Positions 21,280-31,208 of a stretch of 31,928 nt of DNA are shown piece by piece. The notes under the pieces are model-generated. The model ran no database searches. It had not been told where the DNA came from and saw only the letters and a program-made list of their open reading frames with translations. A program made the position numbers and the translations under genes. The DNA is from Plantago elongata. Lineage: Eukaryota; Streptophyta; Magnoliopsida; Lamiales; Plantaginaceae. The stretch is taken from assembly GCA_036897095.1 (NCBI GenBank), contig JAYMSP010001455.1:1-31928 (forward strand), in the 5' to 3' direction. Every line of letters begins with the position of its first letter. The first letter of the stretch is position 1.

Positions 21280-22491
21280 TCAAACTGAACTTCCACATTC
21301 CGAGGTACTTGGAGCTACTCCATTAAACTTGTAAAAGCTTGGTGAATATGATTTGAATCTCGAGGCCTTCATTTCTGGGGAAGTGAAATTCTCAATTTTC
21401 AAACACTTCTTCTCCTGAATATTATAGGAGATGAGATAGTTCAGTAGAAATGATGAATCCGAAAGAAGTATCTCTCCATCTTTCAATTCAGCAATAGGTC
21501 TAAATCTATAGGGGTGCAATGAATGTGAAAACGAGCTTTTCAATATTACATATTTGGTCCAAGACTCTGGAATTGAATACTCGTGTGTTTTCCATATCGT
21601 AATTGTTGCGTGTGAGAAATCAGTATAGTCAACCAGACAGAACTGGTTGTTAAACACCTCCAAATCCACAGGCTTCATGTACAAACCTAACTCAACAGGG
21701 ATTGAAATCTGACCCATCTTTTCTTCGACAAGATCAAACATAGCTATGGTGTTGGAGAATCCACCCCCAGGCATCCAGTGAAACACACCGTTAAATTCAA
21801 CCACCTTGGCAAAATGAACCAGGCTCGAAATGGTCATATTTCTCCAAACATTATCCACTCCAACTGTGAAAATCTCACACTTTTCTACCTCATGATTAAG
21901 AAGACATAGGTTATAACAGATTCTCAGTACCTTGATGATGTTCCCACAGGAACCCGAAATAAAACGCGGGTAAGAATGAGCTTCACGGTAAAGATCGGGC
22001 AGTCTAATATGATCTCCCGCAATCGGATTACCGATGTAAACAGTGTCAATTGAGTCCAAGAACAACTTTTGAGGTATACTCCAATGCTTATTCCAACAGA
22101 GCAAACCATTACAAGAACCTATGATCTCAAAGGAAAAGTTTAACTCATCCATTTTTGGGGTTTGCTTGGCCTTGAACCAACCAGGCAAGTTTGGGACAAA
22201 AGGTGTTTGTGATAAAACCCCTTTCTCATGAAATTCAAGCAAATAAAGACGCTCTTGGGATGTATCATCACGTTCGAAAAACAATAGTGGCGTCAAGTTG
22301 GAATTTTTGGCATAAGAAGCGGAAAATTGAGGTTCTGTAATGAGCTTGTACCATAATTTACAGACACATTTGCAGCGTATGATATCCTTAATTCCAAGTA
22401 GGTAGAAAATTGATGGAAGCAGATCTAGGATAAATGAGAAATTACTTACCCCATCTTCAACTTCTCCGATTCTAGCCTTCTTCGTCTTCAT
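21280..22491 (-). CDS. F-box protein with F-box-associated domain, intact copy
   Basis: Intact single-exon gene of 403 codons. Residues about 20-58 are the F-box (LLPSIFYLLGIKDIIRCKCV, then CKLWYKLITEPQF), which docks onto the SKP1 subunit of an SCF ubiquitin ligase. The rest is an F-box-associated substrate-binding domain (FBA type): IGSCNGLLCW, GNPIAGDHIRLPD, GVFHWMPGG, and a C-terminal RFKSYSPSFYKF. No membrane segment is seen. This class is large and fast-evolving in plants, so the substrate cannot be predicted. A near-identical tandem copy starts 2.6 kb upstream on the same strand. Its promoter was interrupted by a hAT element 133 bp upstream of the ATG, so its regulation may have changed. 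Confidence 0.92.
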   Translation of the reverse strand: MKTKKARIGEVEDGVSNFSFILDLLPSIFYLLGIKDIIRCKCVCKLWYKLITEPQFSASYAKNSNLTPLLFFERDDTSQERLYLLEFHEKGVLSQTPFVPNLPGWFKAKQTPKMDELNFSFEIIGSCNGLLCWNKHWSIPQKLFLDSIDTVYIGNPIAGDHIRLPDLYREAHSYPRFISGSCGNIIKVLRICYNLCLLNHEVEKCEIFTVGVDNVWRNMTISSLVHFAKVVEFNGVFHWMPGGGFSNTIAMFDLVEEKMGQISIPVELGLYMKPVDLEVFNNQFCLVDYTDFSHATITIWKTHEYSIPESWTKYVILKSSFSHSLHPYRFRPIAELKDGEILLSDSSFLLNYLISYNIQEKKCLKIENFTSPEMKASRFKSYSPSFYKFNGVAPSTSECGSSV

Positions 22492-22616
22492 TGCCTTCTC
22501 CCAAATGTGGGAATTAGAGTCACTATACCCAGAATATATATTTACAGTTCTACACCACCGCCTCAGTATTTTAGTAACAAAATAGATTTTAGATTCGAGA
22601 TAGACGGATCTCTGTT

Positions 22617-22624
22617 GATAATAT
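22617..22624 (+). repeat. Target duplication, left (GATAATAT)
   Basis: Identical to 23591-23598; together they bracket the hAT-type element. Confidence 0.92.
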
Positions 22625-22816
22625 TAGGGCTGATAATTTCATCCGCGTCCATAAATTCGATCTGAATATCCGCTAAAATGGACCGGATCGATTCGATCCG
22701 TTTCTTAACGGATTGGATTACGAATGAGATTTTTATACATCCGTTTTGAAAGGATAAAACGGATAAATTCATCGGATATCCGTTTTATCCGTCTGTTTAT
22801 GTAATAATATTTTTAG

Positions 22817-22832
22817 TAGGTTATTATTTACC
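22817..22832 (+). repeat. Target duplication of the eL39 retrocopy, A-tail side
   Basis: TAGGTTATTATTTACC abuts the poly(T) run (the A tail seen from the plus strand). The partner at 23199-23218 is the same sequence with ATTA repeated once more. Confidence 0.85.
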
Positions 22833-23218
<386 letters not shown>

Positions 23219-23224
23219 CTAACA

Positions 23225-23329
23225 CTACTCACTGACTCCATTCGCCTTCACCGAGTCGTCTTCAATCCGGACATCGGGTAGCGGAGGTGGCACAGCAGAC
23301 TCGGAGTAGACTCGTGCGCGTCTCTCCAT
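23225..23329 (-). other. Unidentified GC-richer 34-codon open frame inside the hAT element
   Basis: The minus strand reads MERRARVYSESAVPPP and continues to SVKANGVSE before a stop. A GTGAGT donor-like site sits at its end. The GC content and codon pattern stand out from the AT-rich element, so it may be a second captured gene fragment. I do not recognise the protein. Confidence 0.3.
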
Positions 23330-23590
23330 TGGTGAAGTTGGAGTCGTGGCGTGAGGTGTGGGGAAGAAGAAGAAGAAGATTTGAGGATTTTATTCTTTCT
23401 TCTTCTTATTTCTCTTTTTATGTTTTGCTCTCCTTTTTTTTTTTTCTTTAAATTTACTGTATACGGATATCCGCTGGATTTATCCGTTATCCGACGGATT
23501 TATTCGTATTCAATTTGCTCGGAATGGATTGGATAACGGATGGACTATTTTCCATCCGTTTGATCCGTATCCGTCCGTTGTGCAGCCCTA

Positions 23591-23598
23591 GATAATAT
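23591..23598 (+). repeat. Target duplication, right (GATAATAT)
   Basis: Identical to 22617-22624. Confidence 0.92.
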
Positions 23599-23899
23599 AC
23601 TATTACTTAGTATGGCAGCTTCTCAATTCCTTTCAGAGTGGATCGATTGAATTGGATACGATGACATACAAATTCGTTCGAACCGCCATCGTGAATTCTT
23701 CCATGGCCGAACCTTCTTCCATGGTCTAACAGATCACCTTCCTCAACTAACACATAGAACATAAAATTAATATTAATTTAAAAAAACACAAAACATGTAG
23801 CAAATTCAACTAGCTGTAATTGTAAATATGTACTTGTCCAATGTTTTGCTACTCCGATCATTCCCTCTCAGCAAGCAGGATAAAACTGTTTACTTGGGA

Positions 23900-25138
23900 T
23901 CAATTTTCTCTTCCCCATTGCAGGGTATTTGGAACTACTGCAGTGAACTTGTAAAAGCTTGGTGAATATGATTTGAATCTTGAGGCCTTCATTTCTCCAG
24001 AAGTGAAATTCTCAATTTTCAAACACTTCTTCTCTTGAATATTATAGGAGATGAGATAGTTCAGATCATCCGAAAGAAGTATCTCTCCATCTTTCAATTC
24101 AGCAATGGAGCTAAATCTATAGGAGAGCTTGTACTGTAGAAACGAGCTTGTCAATATTACGTATTTGGTCCAAGACTCTGCACCTGAATACTCCTGTGTT
24201 TTCCATATCGTAGTCTTTGCGTGTGAGTAATCAGTATAGTCAACCAGGCAGAACTGGTTGTTAAACACCTCCAATTCCACAGGCTTCATGTACAAACCTA
24301 ACTCAACAGGGATTGAAATCTGACCCATGTTTTCTTCGACAAGATCAAACGTAGATACGAAGTTGGAGAATCCACCCCGAGGAATCCAGTGAAACACACC
24401 TTTAAATTCAACCATCTTGGTATCCTCAGCCAGGTTCGAAATGGTCACATCTCTCCAAACATCATCCACTCCAACTGTGAAAATCTCACACTTTTCTATC
24501 TCACGATTAACATAATGAAACTAGTTTTCACTCCCATAACAAATTCTCATGACCTTGATGGTGTCCCCAATGGGACCCGAAGAAGAACGCGGGTAACTTC
24601 TATAATCACGATAACGATCAGGCAGTCTTATATAATCTCCCGCAATCGGATTACCGACGTAAACAGTGTCGACTGATTCCAACTTCCAATTATCAAGTCT
24701 ATTCCAATTATGATTCCAACAGAGCAAACCATTACAAGAACCAATGATCCCAAAGGAAGTGTCTACCTTATCCAATTCTGGGGTATGCTTGAACCAACCA
24801 GGCAAGTTTGGGACAATAGGTGTTTGTGATAAAACCCCTTTCTCTTGAAAGTCAAGCAAATAAAGACGCTCTTGGGATGTATCATCACGTTCGAAAAACA
24901 AGAGTGGCGCCAAGTTGGAATCTTTAGCATAAGAAGCGGAAAATTGAGGTTCTGTAATGAGCTTGTACCATAATTTACAGACACATTTGCAGCGTATGAT
25001 ATCCTTAATTCCAAGTAGGTAGAAAATTGATGGAAGCAGATCTAGAATAATATATGAAAAACTACTTACCCCATCTTCAACTTCTCCTATTGTCACTACT
25101 TGGCTCGCTTCCTGAACCCTAGTTTTATCCTTCTTCAT
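23900..25138 (-). pseudogene. Tandem copy of the F-box gene with one in-frame stop codon
   Basis: A 413-codon frame (including the terminal stop) collinear with the gene at 21280-22491. The first 205 residues (F-box, then IGSCNGLLCWNHNWN) end at a TAG at 24520-24518. The same frame continues without shift through FHYVNREIEKCEIFTVG into the FBA domain (GVFHWIPRGG, VFNNQFCLVDYTD, RFKSYSPSFYKF) and ends at 23900. So a single nonsense codon at position 206 is the only clear lesion. The last residues differ from the other copy (VPNTLQWGREN). The product would keep the F-box but lose most of the FBA domain. It could be a recent pseudogene, a null allele segregating with an intact one, or a truncated F-box protein. 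A SINE sits directly against its ATG. Confidence 0.88.
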
Positions 25139-25142
25139 ATTC
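25133..25142 (+). repeat. SINE target duplication overlapping the F-box start codon
   Basis: CTTCATATTC, matching CTCCATATTC at 25329-25338 with one mismatch. On the minus strand this contains the ATG of the F-box copy. Confidence 0.7.
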
Positions 25143-25328
25143 TTTTTTTTTATTTTAAATAGTATTACAATTACTATAGTTGAACGTGACGAATTTATAA
25201 TTCAATTCTAGATGTAAATCACTACCAATCTCTATACAGAGAATATAATTATCCATTATGGGAAATCGAACCTGTGATCTTATAGTTACTGGGTGTCTCG
25301 GCTTGCCACTCGGCTACAAACGCTTTGA
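25143..25328 (-). mobile_element. tRNA-derived SINE
   Basis: A 186-bp minus-strand element. Near its 5' end it has an A box TAGCCGAGTGG (25306-25316) and a B box GGTTCGATTTC (25262-25272), the internal RNA polymerase III promoter of tRNA genes. The 3' end is A-rich (25143-25158). The head resembles a Ser/Leu-type tRNA, but the rest does not fold into one. Near-perfect 10-bp target duplications lie on both sides. I cannot name the SINE family. Confidence 0.72.
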
Positions 25329-25348
25329 CTCCATATTCGTCTTTTCGA

Positions 25349-25475
25349 AACCTGGGAATAAATGTTTGAGATGCAATTTAAACTGGAAAAACTCAATTCA
25401 AATTGACTTTTTTTTATTATGTAGTCATTACCCTGAATTTATAGTTGGGTTTGGAAACCTACAATTCCAGGTTTA
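25349..25475. repeat. Short inverted-repeat block
   Basis: AAACCTGGGAAT at the left and ATTCCAGGTTT at the right form inverted ends about 127 bp apart, possibly a small MITE. No target duplication identified. Confidence 0.35.
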
Positions 25476-25487
25476 TAGATACTAAGG

Positions 25488-25610
25488 TTGTGTTCTCTTC
25501 AACTAAAATCAATTCAGTTTAGTTTGGTCCAGTCCAGTTCAGTTCGACTTAGTTATAATTTATACTTTAGTTCAGTTCAGTTAAGTAAATCTCAGTTAAA
25601 GAGAACACAA
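25488..25610. mobile_element. Short MITE (TTGTGTTCTCTT family)
   Basis: A 123-bp element with inverted ends TTGTGTTCTCTTCAACT and, inverted, TTGTGTTCTCTTTAACT. The interior is made of CAGTTCAG-like repeats. A degenerate relative lies at 20612-20739. The superfamily is not certain. Confidence 0.7.
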
Positions 25611-25660
25611 TTTAACTAGTCCAGAATTTGGCCTAAAATAGATTTTAGATTTGAGATAGA

Positions 25661-26934
25661 CAGAGCCCAGAAGTAACTTGGACCCGACGATCGACTCGGT
25701 CAACCTACTGAGGGAGGTATACCGAGTCAACATCCCACTAATATTTTACAAATAAAACTAACAGTATTATAGTTTATCAACTCAATTTTTATTCAAAAAA
25801 AAAATCAAATGGAGTGTAATGTATTAATTTCAGTTTAAAATTAAACTAATCAATTTAGTTTATCCATACTTGTAACAGCTTAAAATTTTAATTTTCAAAT
25901 TTAGACGTTTTAAAAATGAACCGTTCGCCAAAGCGGAGTTCGTAAACATTGTTGTACCAAATTTTATGACTTATAACATTATCCAGCCCATCACATATCA
26001 AAAGACCAATCCCATTTTCTATCACAAGTCCATTTAAACCTAAACGTAGTTTACTTCAAAGAAAACCCGGGAGCTAAACACTTTTCCCGTGCAAGAAATT
26101 CTGCCTGCGCAATCTCAAAACATGATTCCCGATTCGTTAACAGCCGGATCTGATGATTTTTGGAGAGAGGCTTCTTACCACACAGTCTACACTTTCACAA
26201 GAGGGATCTATGTTTTGAAGTCCCAGTTGTTCTGAATATTGTGTTGAATAGAGGATGATTTCAAAGCTGTTTGTTTGCGCTCTTGTTAAATCCCCAAAGC
26301 AAGTTCTCCTAGAACTTACATCACAAATATTTATATACGATGTTAATATTGCATGATTGATTGCTATATATTTCTTGATATGAAAGTGATGCAATTTTCC
26401 CTAATGCCCATTCATGATTATGTGAATTGTGAAATATGTTACGATATCATACCGAGTGAATTTTACATGCAGTTTTACTATTACTTCCTCCCTTCGTTTC
26501 GAATTGAACATTTCACGGGGTAAGACACATGTTTTTATACAAGTGATTAAGTAATATATATTTATTGAAAATAGAATAGTGAAAATAAAGGTTGTAGATA
26601 TGCATACACACATTTTAATGCAACAAATGGAGTTTCTTTTAGTTATAATATTAAATTGTGGGATCCAATAATTACCAAATACTCCATAAAGAAGGGATAA
26701 CAAATTTGAACATCCCAAAACAGAATACATGACTTTTACTTTCTTCTAACCTACAAGGTAGAGGTAATGTCATAGTTGAACATCAAACATTTATTTATTC
26801 TCATTCAATCTTTAATTTGGCATCATCAATTCAAATTAATTCGATGAAGAATGTGCTTACCACTTAATAATAGAATAAATAGAATGTAAATTTTTTTAGA
26901 AAAGGGAAATACAAAATGCTTGGGGTGCAAATTA
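25661..26934. other. Intergenic region without a recognisable gene
   Basis: Bases 26137-26394 have an 85-codon minus-strand open frame with no domain I recognise. Bases 26482-26720 contain two Stowaway-like left ends (TACTTCCTCCCTTCGTTTCG and TACTCCATAAAGAAGGGATA) without matching right ends. Confidence 0.45.
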
Positions 26935-27039
26935 GGTGCAGGTAGTCCGCATCTTCACGGACATGTCTTTTCACCGAACCTCTCTCTAAGAGAGTGCCCA
27001 GATAGTTGCGCCTTTTGTGCGGGTTGGAACTTACCCGAT

Positions 27040-27072
<33 letters not shown>
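26935..27072 (-). pseudogene. Plastid 23S rRNA fragment (nuclear insert, NUPT)
   Basis: The minus strand reads AACTATAACGGTCCTAAGGT, then AGCGAAATTCC and GGGTAAGTTCCAACCCGCAC, ending GATGCGGACTACCTGCACCT. This is the highly conserved 23S rRNA segment starting near helix 69-71. Wording such as GACATGTC and CTACCTGCACCT fits plastid rather than mitochondrial rRNA as I recall it. Several differences are C/T or G/A transitions, as expected when transferred organelle DNA is methylated and decays. At 138 bp it is a fragment and cannot function as rRNA. Confidence 0.87.
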
Positions 27073-28045
27073 TTGTGTAAATGAAACTGTACTTAAAACA
27101 AAGGAGAGACAAAGTTTGCTCAAGCCAAGTACCGACTGCTTTCAAATGCCTAATCCCCAGGTTAAATACTGAGACTGTACTCCAGGCTTGATGAATGTGT
27201 GACTTCAACTCCAGTTGCATTCTTCTTGCATTAGGATTCAGAAGTGTGAGACCAGATTTAACGAATCCAGTATATTAATAGAAAGACAACGAGATACATA
27301 CTATGTTTTCTTAGTTGCACAGATACATCTCTATGATATGCAGTTGCACTCTTCAGGCACTGTGATACAGAACATTAGAGATCTGAAACAAGAATCAAGT
27401 TCTTGTCTGTTAAATAAAAAAAAAATGTTCTTGTCTGTTAAGTGTATCATAATTCATAATACAAGATACAAGGTTTGGTTCAATAATATCCTCAACTGAC
27501 TCGATAGATAGAGCAGCAAAACCATAATTGAAAAAATTATACATTAACCGATGTACATAGAAGCAGCAAAACAAAAATTGAAAACAAAACATATGCATAG
27601 AAGAAGCAAAACCCAAGTAGGTGCTCTTGACTTTCGTTCATTCACTATGACTGCACTGCACTCGAGTAGAACAAGTTTTACTCAAAGTAGACCTTGTGTA
27701 CACTTGAACTTCACAGGATGCAGAGAATAATAATATGGTGTTCCCAGGTTCTTTTCTTGCTACTACAATATAATATGCGTACATTCTTACAGGGTAAAGA
27801 ACCATACTGCCTAAAATTCATTCTACCTGCAGCTGCACTACATGAGTCATAACTTCACTACAGAAAATGGAACAAGCACAGAGTATACAAGCTGAATTCA
27901 CAACTGTAAACACATCCGCCTCTGAAACCAGCATCACTCCATTTTCAAATTATGCAATTGAATAGCATCTAGCGTGGCACCAGCCTTTCAACACGATCTT
28001 AGCCAACAAAATTACTTCATCTTATCTGTGAGGCTGTGACTCTGA
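27073..28045. other. Intergenic region
   Basis: No gene recognised. The sequence is less AT-rich than most gaps here and may include downstream transcribed sequence of the minus-strand F-box locus at 28601-28834. Confidence 0.4.
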
Positions 28046-28093
28046 CCGATTAGTGTAGTCAAATAAACTAAACTGATTATTAAATATCCTAAC
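28046..28093 (-). pseudogene. Remnant of an F-box-associated domain
   Basis: The minus strand reads VRIFNNQFSLFDYTNR, which aligns with EVFNNQFCLVDYTD in the two F-box copies of this window. It lies about 740 bp from the ATG of the F-box fragment on the same strand, close to the spacing in the intact gene (about 840 bp), so it probably belongs to that broken gene. Confidence 0.6.
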
Positions 28094-28110
28094 CACATAC
28101 TAGCATCCCA

Positions 28111-28278
28111 AAACTGAGGGGGGTCGGAATCTGGACCAACTTCCTTCCATGAACTCGAAGTTAGATATCATGTCGACGCATCCATCATTCTCACACACTA
28201 AAATCAGTAAGCCGGAACTAAAGGGGGATCGAAATGAGGACCAACTTTCGAAGTTAGATATCATCATTCTCACATATT
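28111..28278. repeat. Diverged tandem duplication
   Basis: Two copies, about 28111-28199 and 28214-28278, each with a GGGGG-rich start, GACCAACTT, GAAGTTAGATATCAT and CATTCTCACA. The minus strand gives SWSRF-like words reminiscent of the SWTK region of FBA domains, but this is weak. Confidence 0.55.
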
Positions 28279-28600
28279 ACAAGCAATCACCCCAGCCCAA
28301 AACAGTAGTAAACTCAATAAAAAGATGGACAAATTAGTCCAAAATCTTTAAACTCCAACTAACAGACTCGGAATTAGACTTGCTCTAAGGCTCAAAACAA
28401 ACTAATAACTGCAGAGTTATCAACAGAAGCTAGAAAATAAAAAACCGAATATATATTTGACATAGGATTAATATCCGCATCTTCCTCAAAATGCAATCTA
28501 TTACTAATAAAGGTCAGAAGAGCTAATACAAATTGGTCGATCTATAATCACAAAGAAGCTACCCACTAGACGAGAAACAAAGGAAACCCATCTGAAAGTT

Positions 28601-28834
28601 CTAGAGATTTAAACGGATGTGAAAGAATTCGGGATCGGAAATGAGGGTTTTCCATGCCTTACAGACAGATTTAGACCGCATAACTTGTTTCATTGGAAGT
28701 CTAAAGAAGATTTCTTGAGAAACAGTGGCTGGAAGGGTCAGAATGGGGCAAAGATCACTTACCCCATTAGCTCTTGCCTCTTCAGCTCTTTGAGTTTCCG
28801 AATCTGGAACACTGATTCTAGCCCTCTTCGCCAT
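28601..28834 (-). CDS. Short F-box-only open frame (third F-box locus)
   Basis: A 77-codon frame starting MAKRARISVPDSETQRAEEA. Residues about 32-73 form an F-box (LPATVSQEIFFRLPMKQVMR, SKSVCKAWKTLISDPEFF). It then stops (HIRLNL) without an associated domain. The start context and N-terminus (a basic ARI motif, then GVSDL) parallel the longer copies at 22491 and 25138, though the F-box sequence is well diverged. A degenerate FBA fragment lies downstream on the same strand. Most likely this is the surviving 5' part of a broken F-box gene. A free F-box could still bind SKP1 and compete with full-length proteins, but nothing here shows it is made. Confidence 0.6.
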   Translation of the reverse strand: MAKRARISVPDSETQRAEEARANGVSDLCPILTLPATVSQEIFFRLPMKQVMRSKSVCKAWKTLISDPEFFHIRLNL

Positions 28835-29387
28835 CGAGAGACTTTGTATCGGTGGTGATTTGGGAAGATAGAAGTGGGATTGTAGGATTTAGGGTTCAAG
28901 ATATAATTGGGGCTTTTTATCTCTGCCAAATACCAATTTCACTCCATACAGATATCTATATTAACTAGAAACCCCATGTAATACAATTACTACAATACTC
29001 GGACACAATGACACGTCGAAGGATGCATTATTTGTGATATTTTCACAAGTACCTAGTTCATCATACATTTCCGTCACGTCGGGCTTCATTAATTTCGGTA
29101 CTATAGCAAATTATACTCCATTAGAAATTTAATAAGTGGCATTATAAAATAATTAAATATGAATATATAAATAACTTTAATTATTTAAATAATTTTAAAA
29201 ATACAAATTACAATAAAATTACAAAACTCACTCCCTAAATATAAACTTTACATTTTAATATATCTTTCTTCTTCAAACTTCCAATCACCACCAACACTGT
29301 CATAGTGTGCGAATCTTCATCACCGGAACGAAACTCCGACCACCCAAAAAAATGAACTTTCTTTTAAGAGATCGACCTTGAGCTTCT
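28835..29387. other. AT-rich gap
   Basis: Upstream flank of the short F-box frame; no gene or bounded repeat recognised. Confidence 0.5.
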
Positions 29388-29561
29388 CTTCCATGATGGA
29401 TCCATGGAAGACATCTCTTCCCAGCTTTCATGGCGTACATCCATGGAAGACCATGGTTGTCCGCCATGGAAGAGGAGCTCGATCTCTTCCATGTCGAATC
29501 CATGAAAGAGAGCTTCTCTTCCATGGAATCGCCATAGAAGAGAAGGTCAATCTCTTCCATG
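29388..29561. repeat. CATGGAAG / CTTCCATG repeat patch
   Basis: Within 174 bp there are four CTTCCATG and three CATGGAAG octamers, plus near-matches CATGAAAG and CATAGAAG, often next to GAAGAG. The dense mix of both orientations makes overlapping open frames on both strands, which I consider artefacts. Confidence 0.75.
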
Positions 29562-31208
29562 GCTGTTAAGGGTCGGAGCTCTGGTCCGAAAGAAGTTTTC
29601 TTTGAGATGAAATTGGTTATTTGTGAATTTGTGATAAATGTTGATGATATTGTGGTTAGGTATATCTTGCTAAATTTAAAATACGAAGGATGTCAAGTAA
29701 TTTAGCCTTGTGACATATTTTATTATATTGCATTGTAGTGCAACATTATTATGCGACAATGCGATACGACATCACATTAATAATTAATCAACGAATGAGA
29801 TTGAAGCAAGATTTGATCCAATGGTCAGAAGAAGTGCACTATTGTTCGTATAATGCAATGGTACTATTCGTAGCCATGCCCATGTTATCTTCGGCTACAA
29901 TTATTTAGACTAGATTGCATAATTGCACCGATCCGAAAATTCGATCTAGAAATCCGATAATCCGATCCGAACCAATCTGATCCTAACATTTCGAATTAAG
30001 GTTTTTTAACGTTTCGGATTTTGGTGATCCGATCCGTAAATTCAGAGATTATCCGATCCATTCCGATATGTATATATATATAGTGTATATTTAATTATTT
30101 ATAAAAAAATTACTAGAATGAAAAGTGAAAACCCTACGCATAAATATAATTTAATCCTCATAAACTAACCCTCACTAATTGCCGCTTCCACACCACTTTT
30201 TTACTGAGATTACAATTCATTTGATTTTGAGCATATATATTACTATTAACTTGACTAGTTTATCATCTAGACTTTTGTATGACGGACATATAATACTTGG
30301 TGTTTTATATTTTTGTATGCTAAATTTTATTATGGATTTTAATCTTCTAATTTCTTGTCCGGTTCAAGGCATATCTATTAGAGTTAGAATTTAGAAACAT
30401 AAAAAAGAAAATTATATTGTAAAATTTCGGATTATTAGATTATGACGGATTTAACCGATCCGGCTTCGAATTAATCTGAAATCGATTCGTAGGCTTCATA
30501 TTAAATTACGAATTCACATATTCTTAATTTGAATCTAAAAGAAATTTGAAAAGGCAGATTGAATTGGTTCGGATTAATCTAATGACCACCCTAACTACAC
30601 TGACCTGATTTGTAGTATCAACATAATAGTAAAGTAATTTTTGTGTGATTTCTTAATTGTACAAAAATGCTTTTATTTTTCGCATGTAATTTAGTTGTAA
30701 CTTCTGCTCATCAACAATATAATAGTGGGCTAATTGATACATTAAATATCAAATATAACATTCTACTTCATATTTAATTATTTATTAAGTTACTATTATT
30801 TACTTGAATTAAACTCCATCCAAGATTAACGTTTTAGCAAAAAAGAATTGCTTGTAAATTTGATACAGAGAGTTTTCGTTGCATGGATATAACACACTAT
30901 TATATATTCCCTACGTACCAATTTCATACCGTATTTTATTTCCGTCCGTCTTAACTCTCAACTTCATCTTATTATACTTAAATGAAAAATTTATCTCTTA
31001 TTTCATACATTTATTTCTTGTTTTATGTACTTTTTTCTCTACTTCATCACTATATGTCTTACTTTATTCACTATTTTTTCTAATTTATCACTTTCTCTCT
31101 TACTTTTTTTAAGTTACTTGAGGATTCATACAATTTTAATAAATTAAAGATAATTGAGCATTTAATAGTACATATATATCAACGTAAAACCATGCTAGCA
31201 AGAAAGTT
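29562..31208. other. AT-rich repeat-derived region
   Basis: No gene. Bases 29930-30590 contain many GATCCGAAA / ATCCGATCC words near both ends and end ACCACCCTA, resembling a decayed hAT-type element, but no left terminus or target duplication could be found. Bases 30910-31110 look like Stowaway interior sequence. Confidence 0.45.

Noticed and set aside
25262..25316. Functional tRNA gene on the minus strand
   Set aside because: A and B boxes are present but no cloverleaf or acceptor stem can be drawn; the A-rich end and target duplication indicate a SINE.
26935..27072. Genuine rRNA gene
   Set aside because: Only about 138 bp of 23S-like sequence with several substitutions; it is an organelle-derived fragment.
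29300..29569. Overlapping open frames on both strands (86 and 63 codons)
   Set aside because: Both arise from the CATGGAAG/CTTCCATG repeat patch.
29930..30595. Third hAT-type element
   Set aside because: Subterminal GATCCGA words and an ACCACCCTA end are present, but I found no matching left terminus or 8-bp target duplication.
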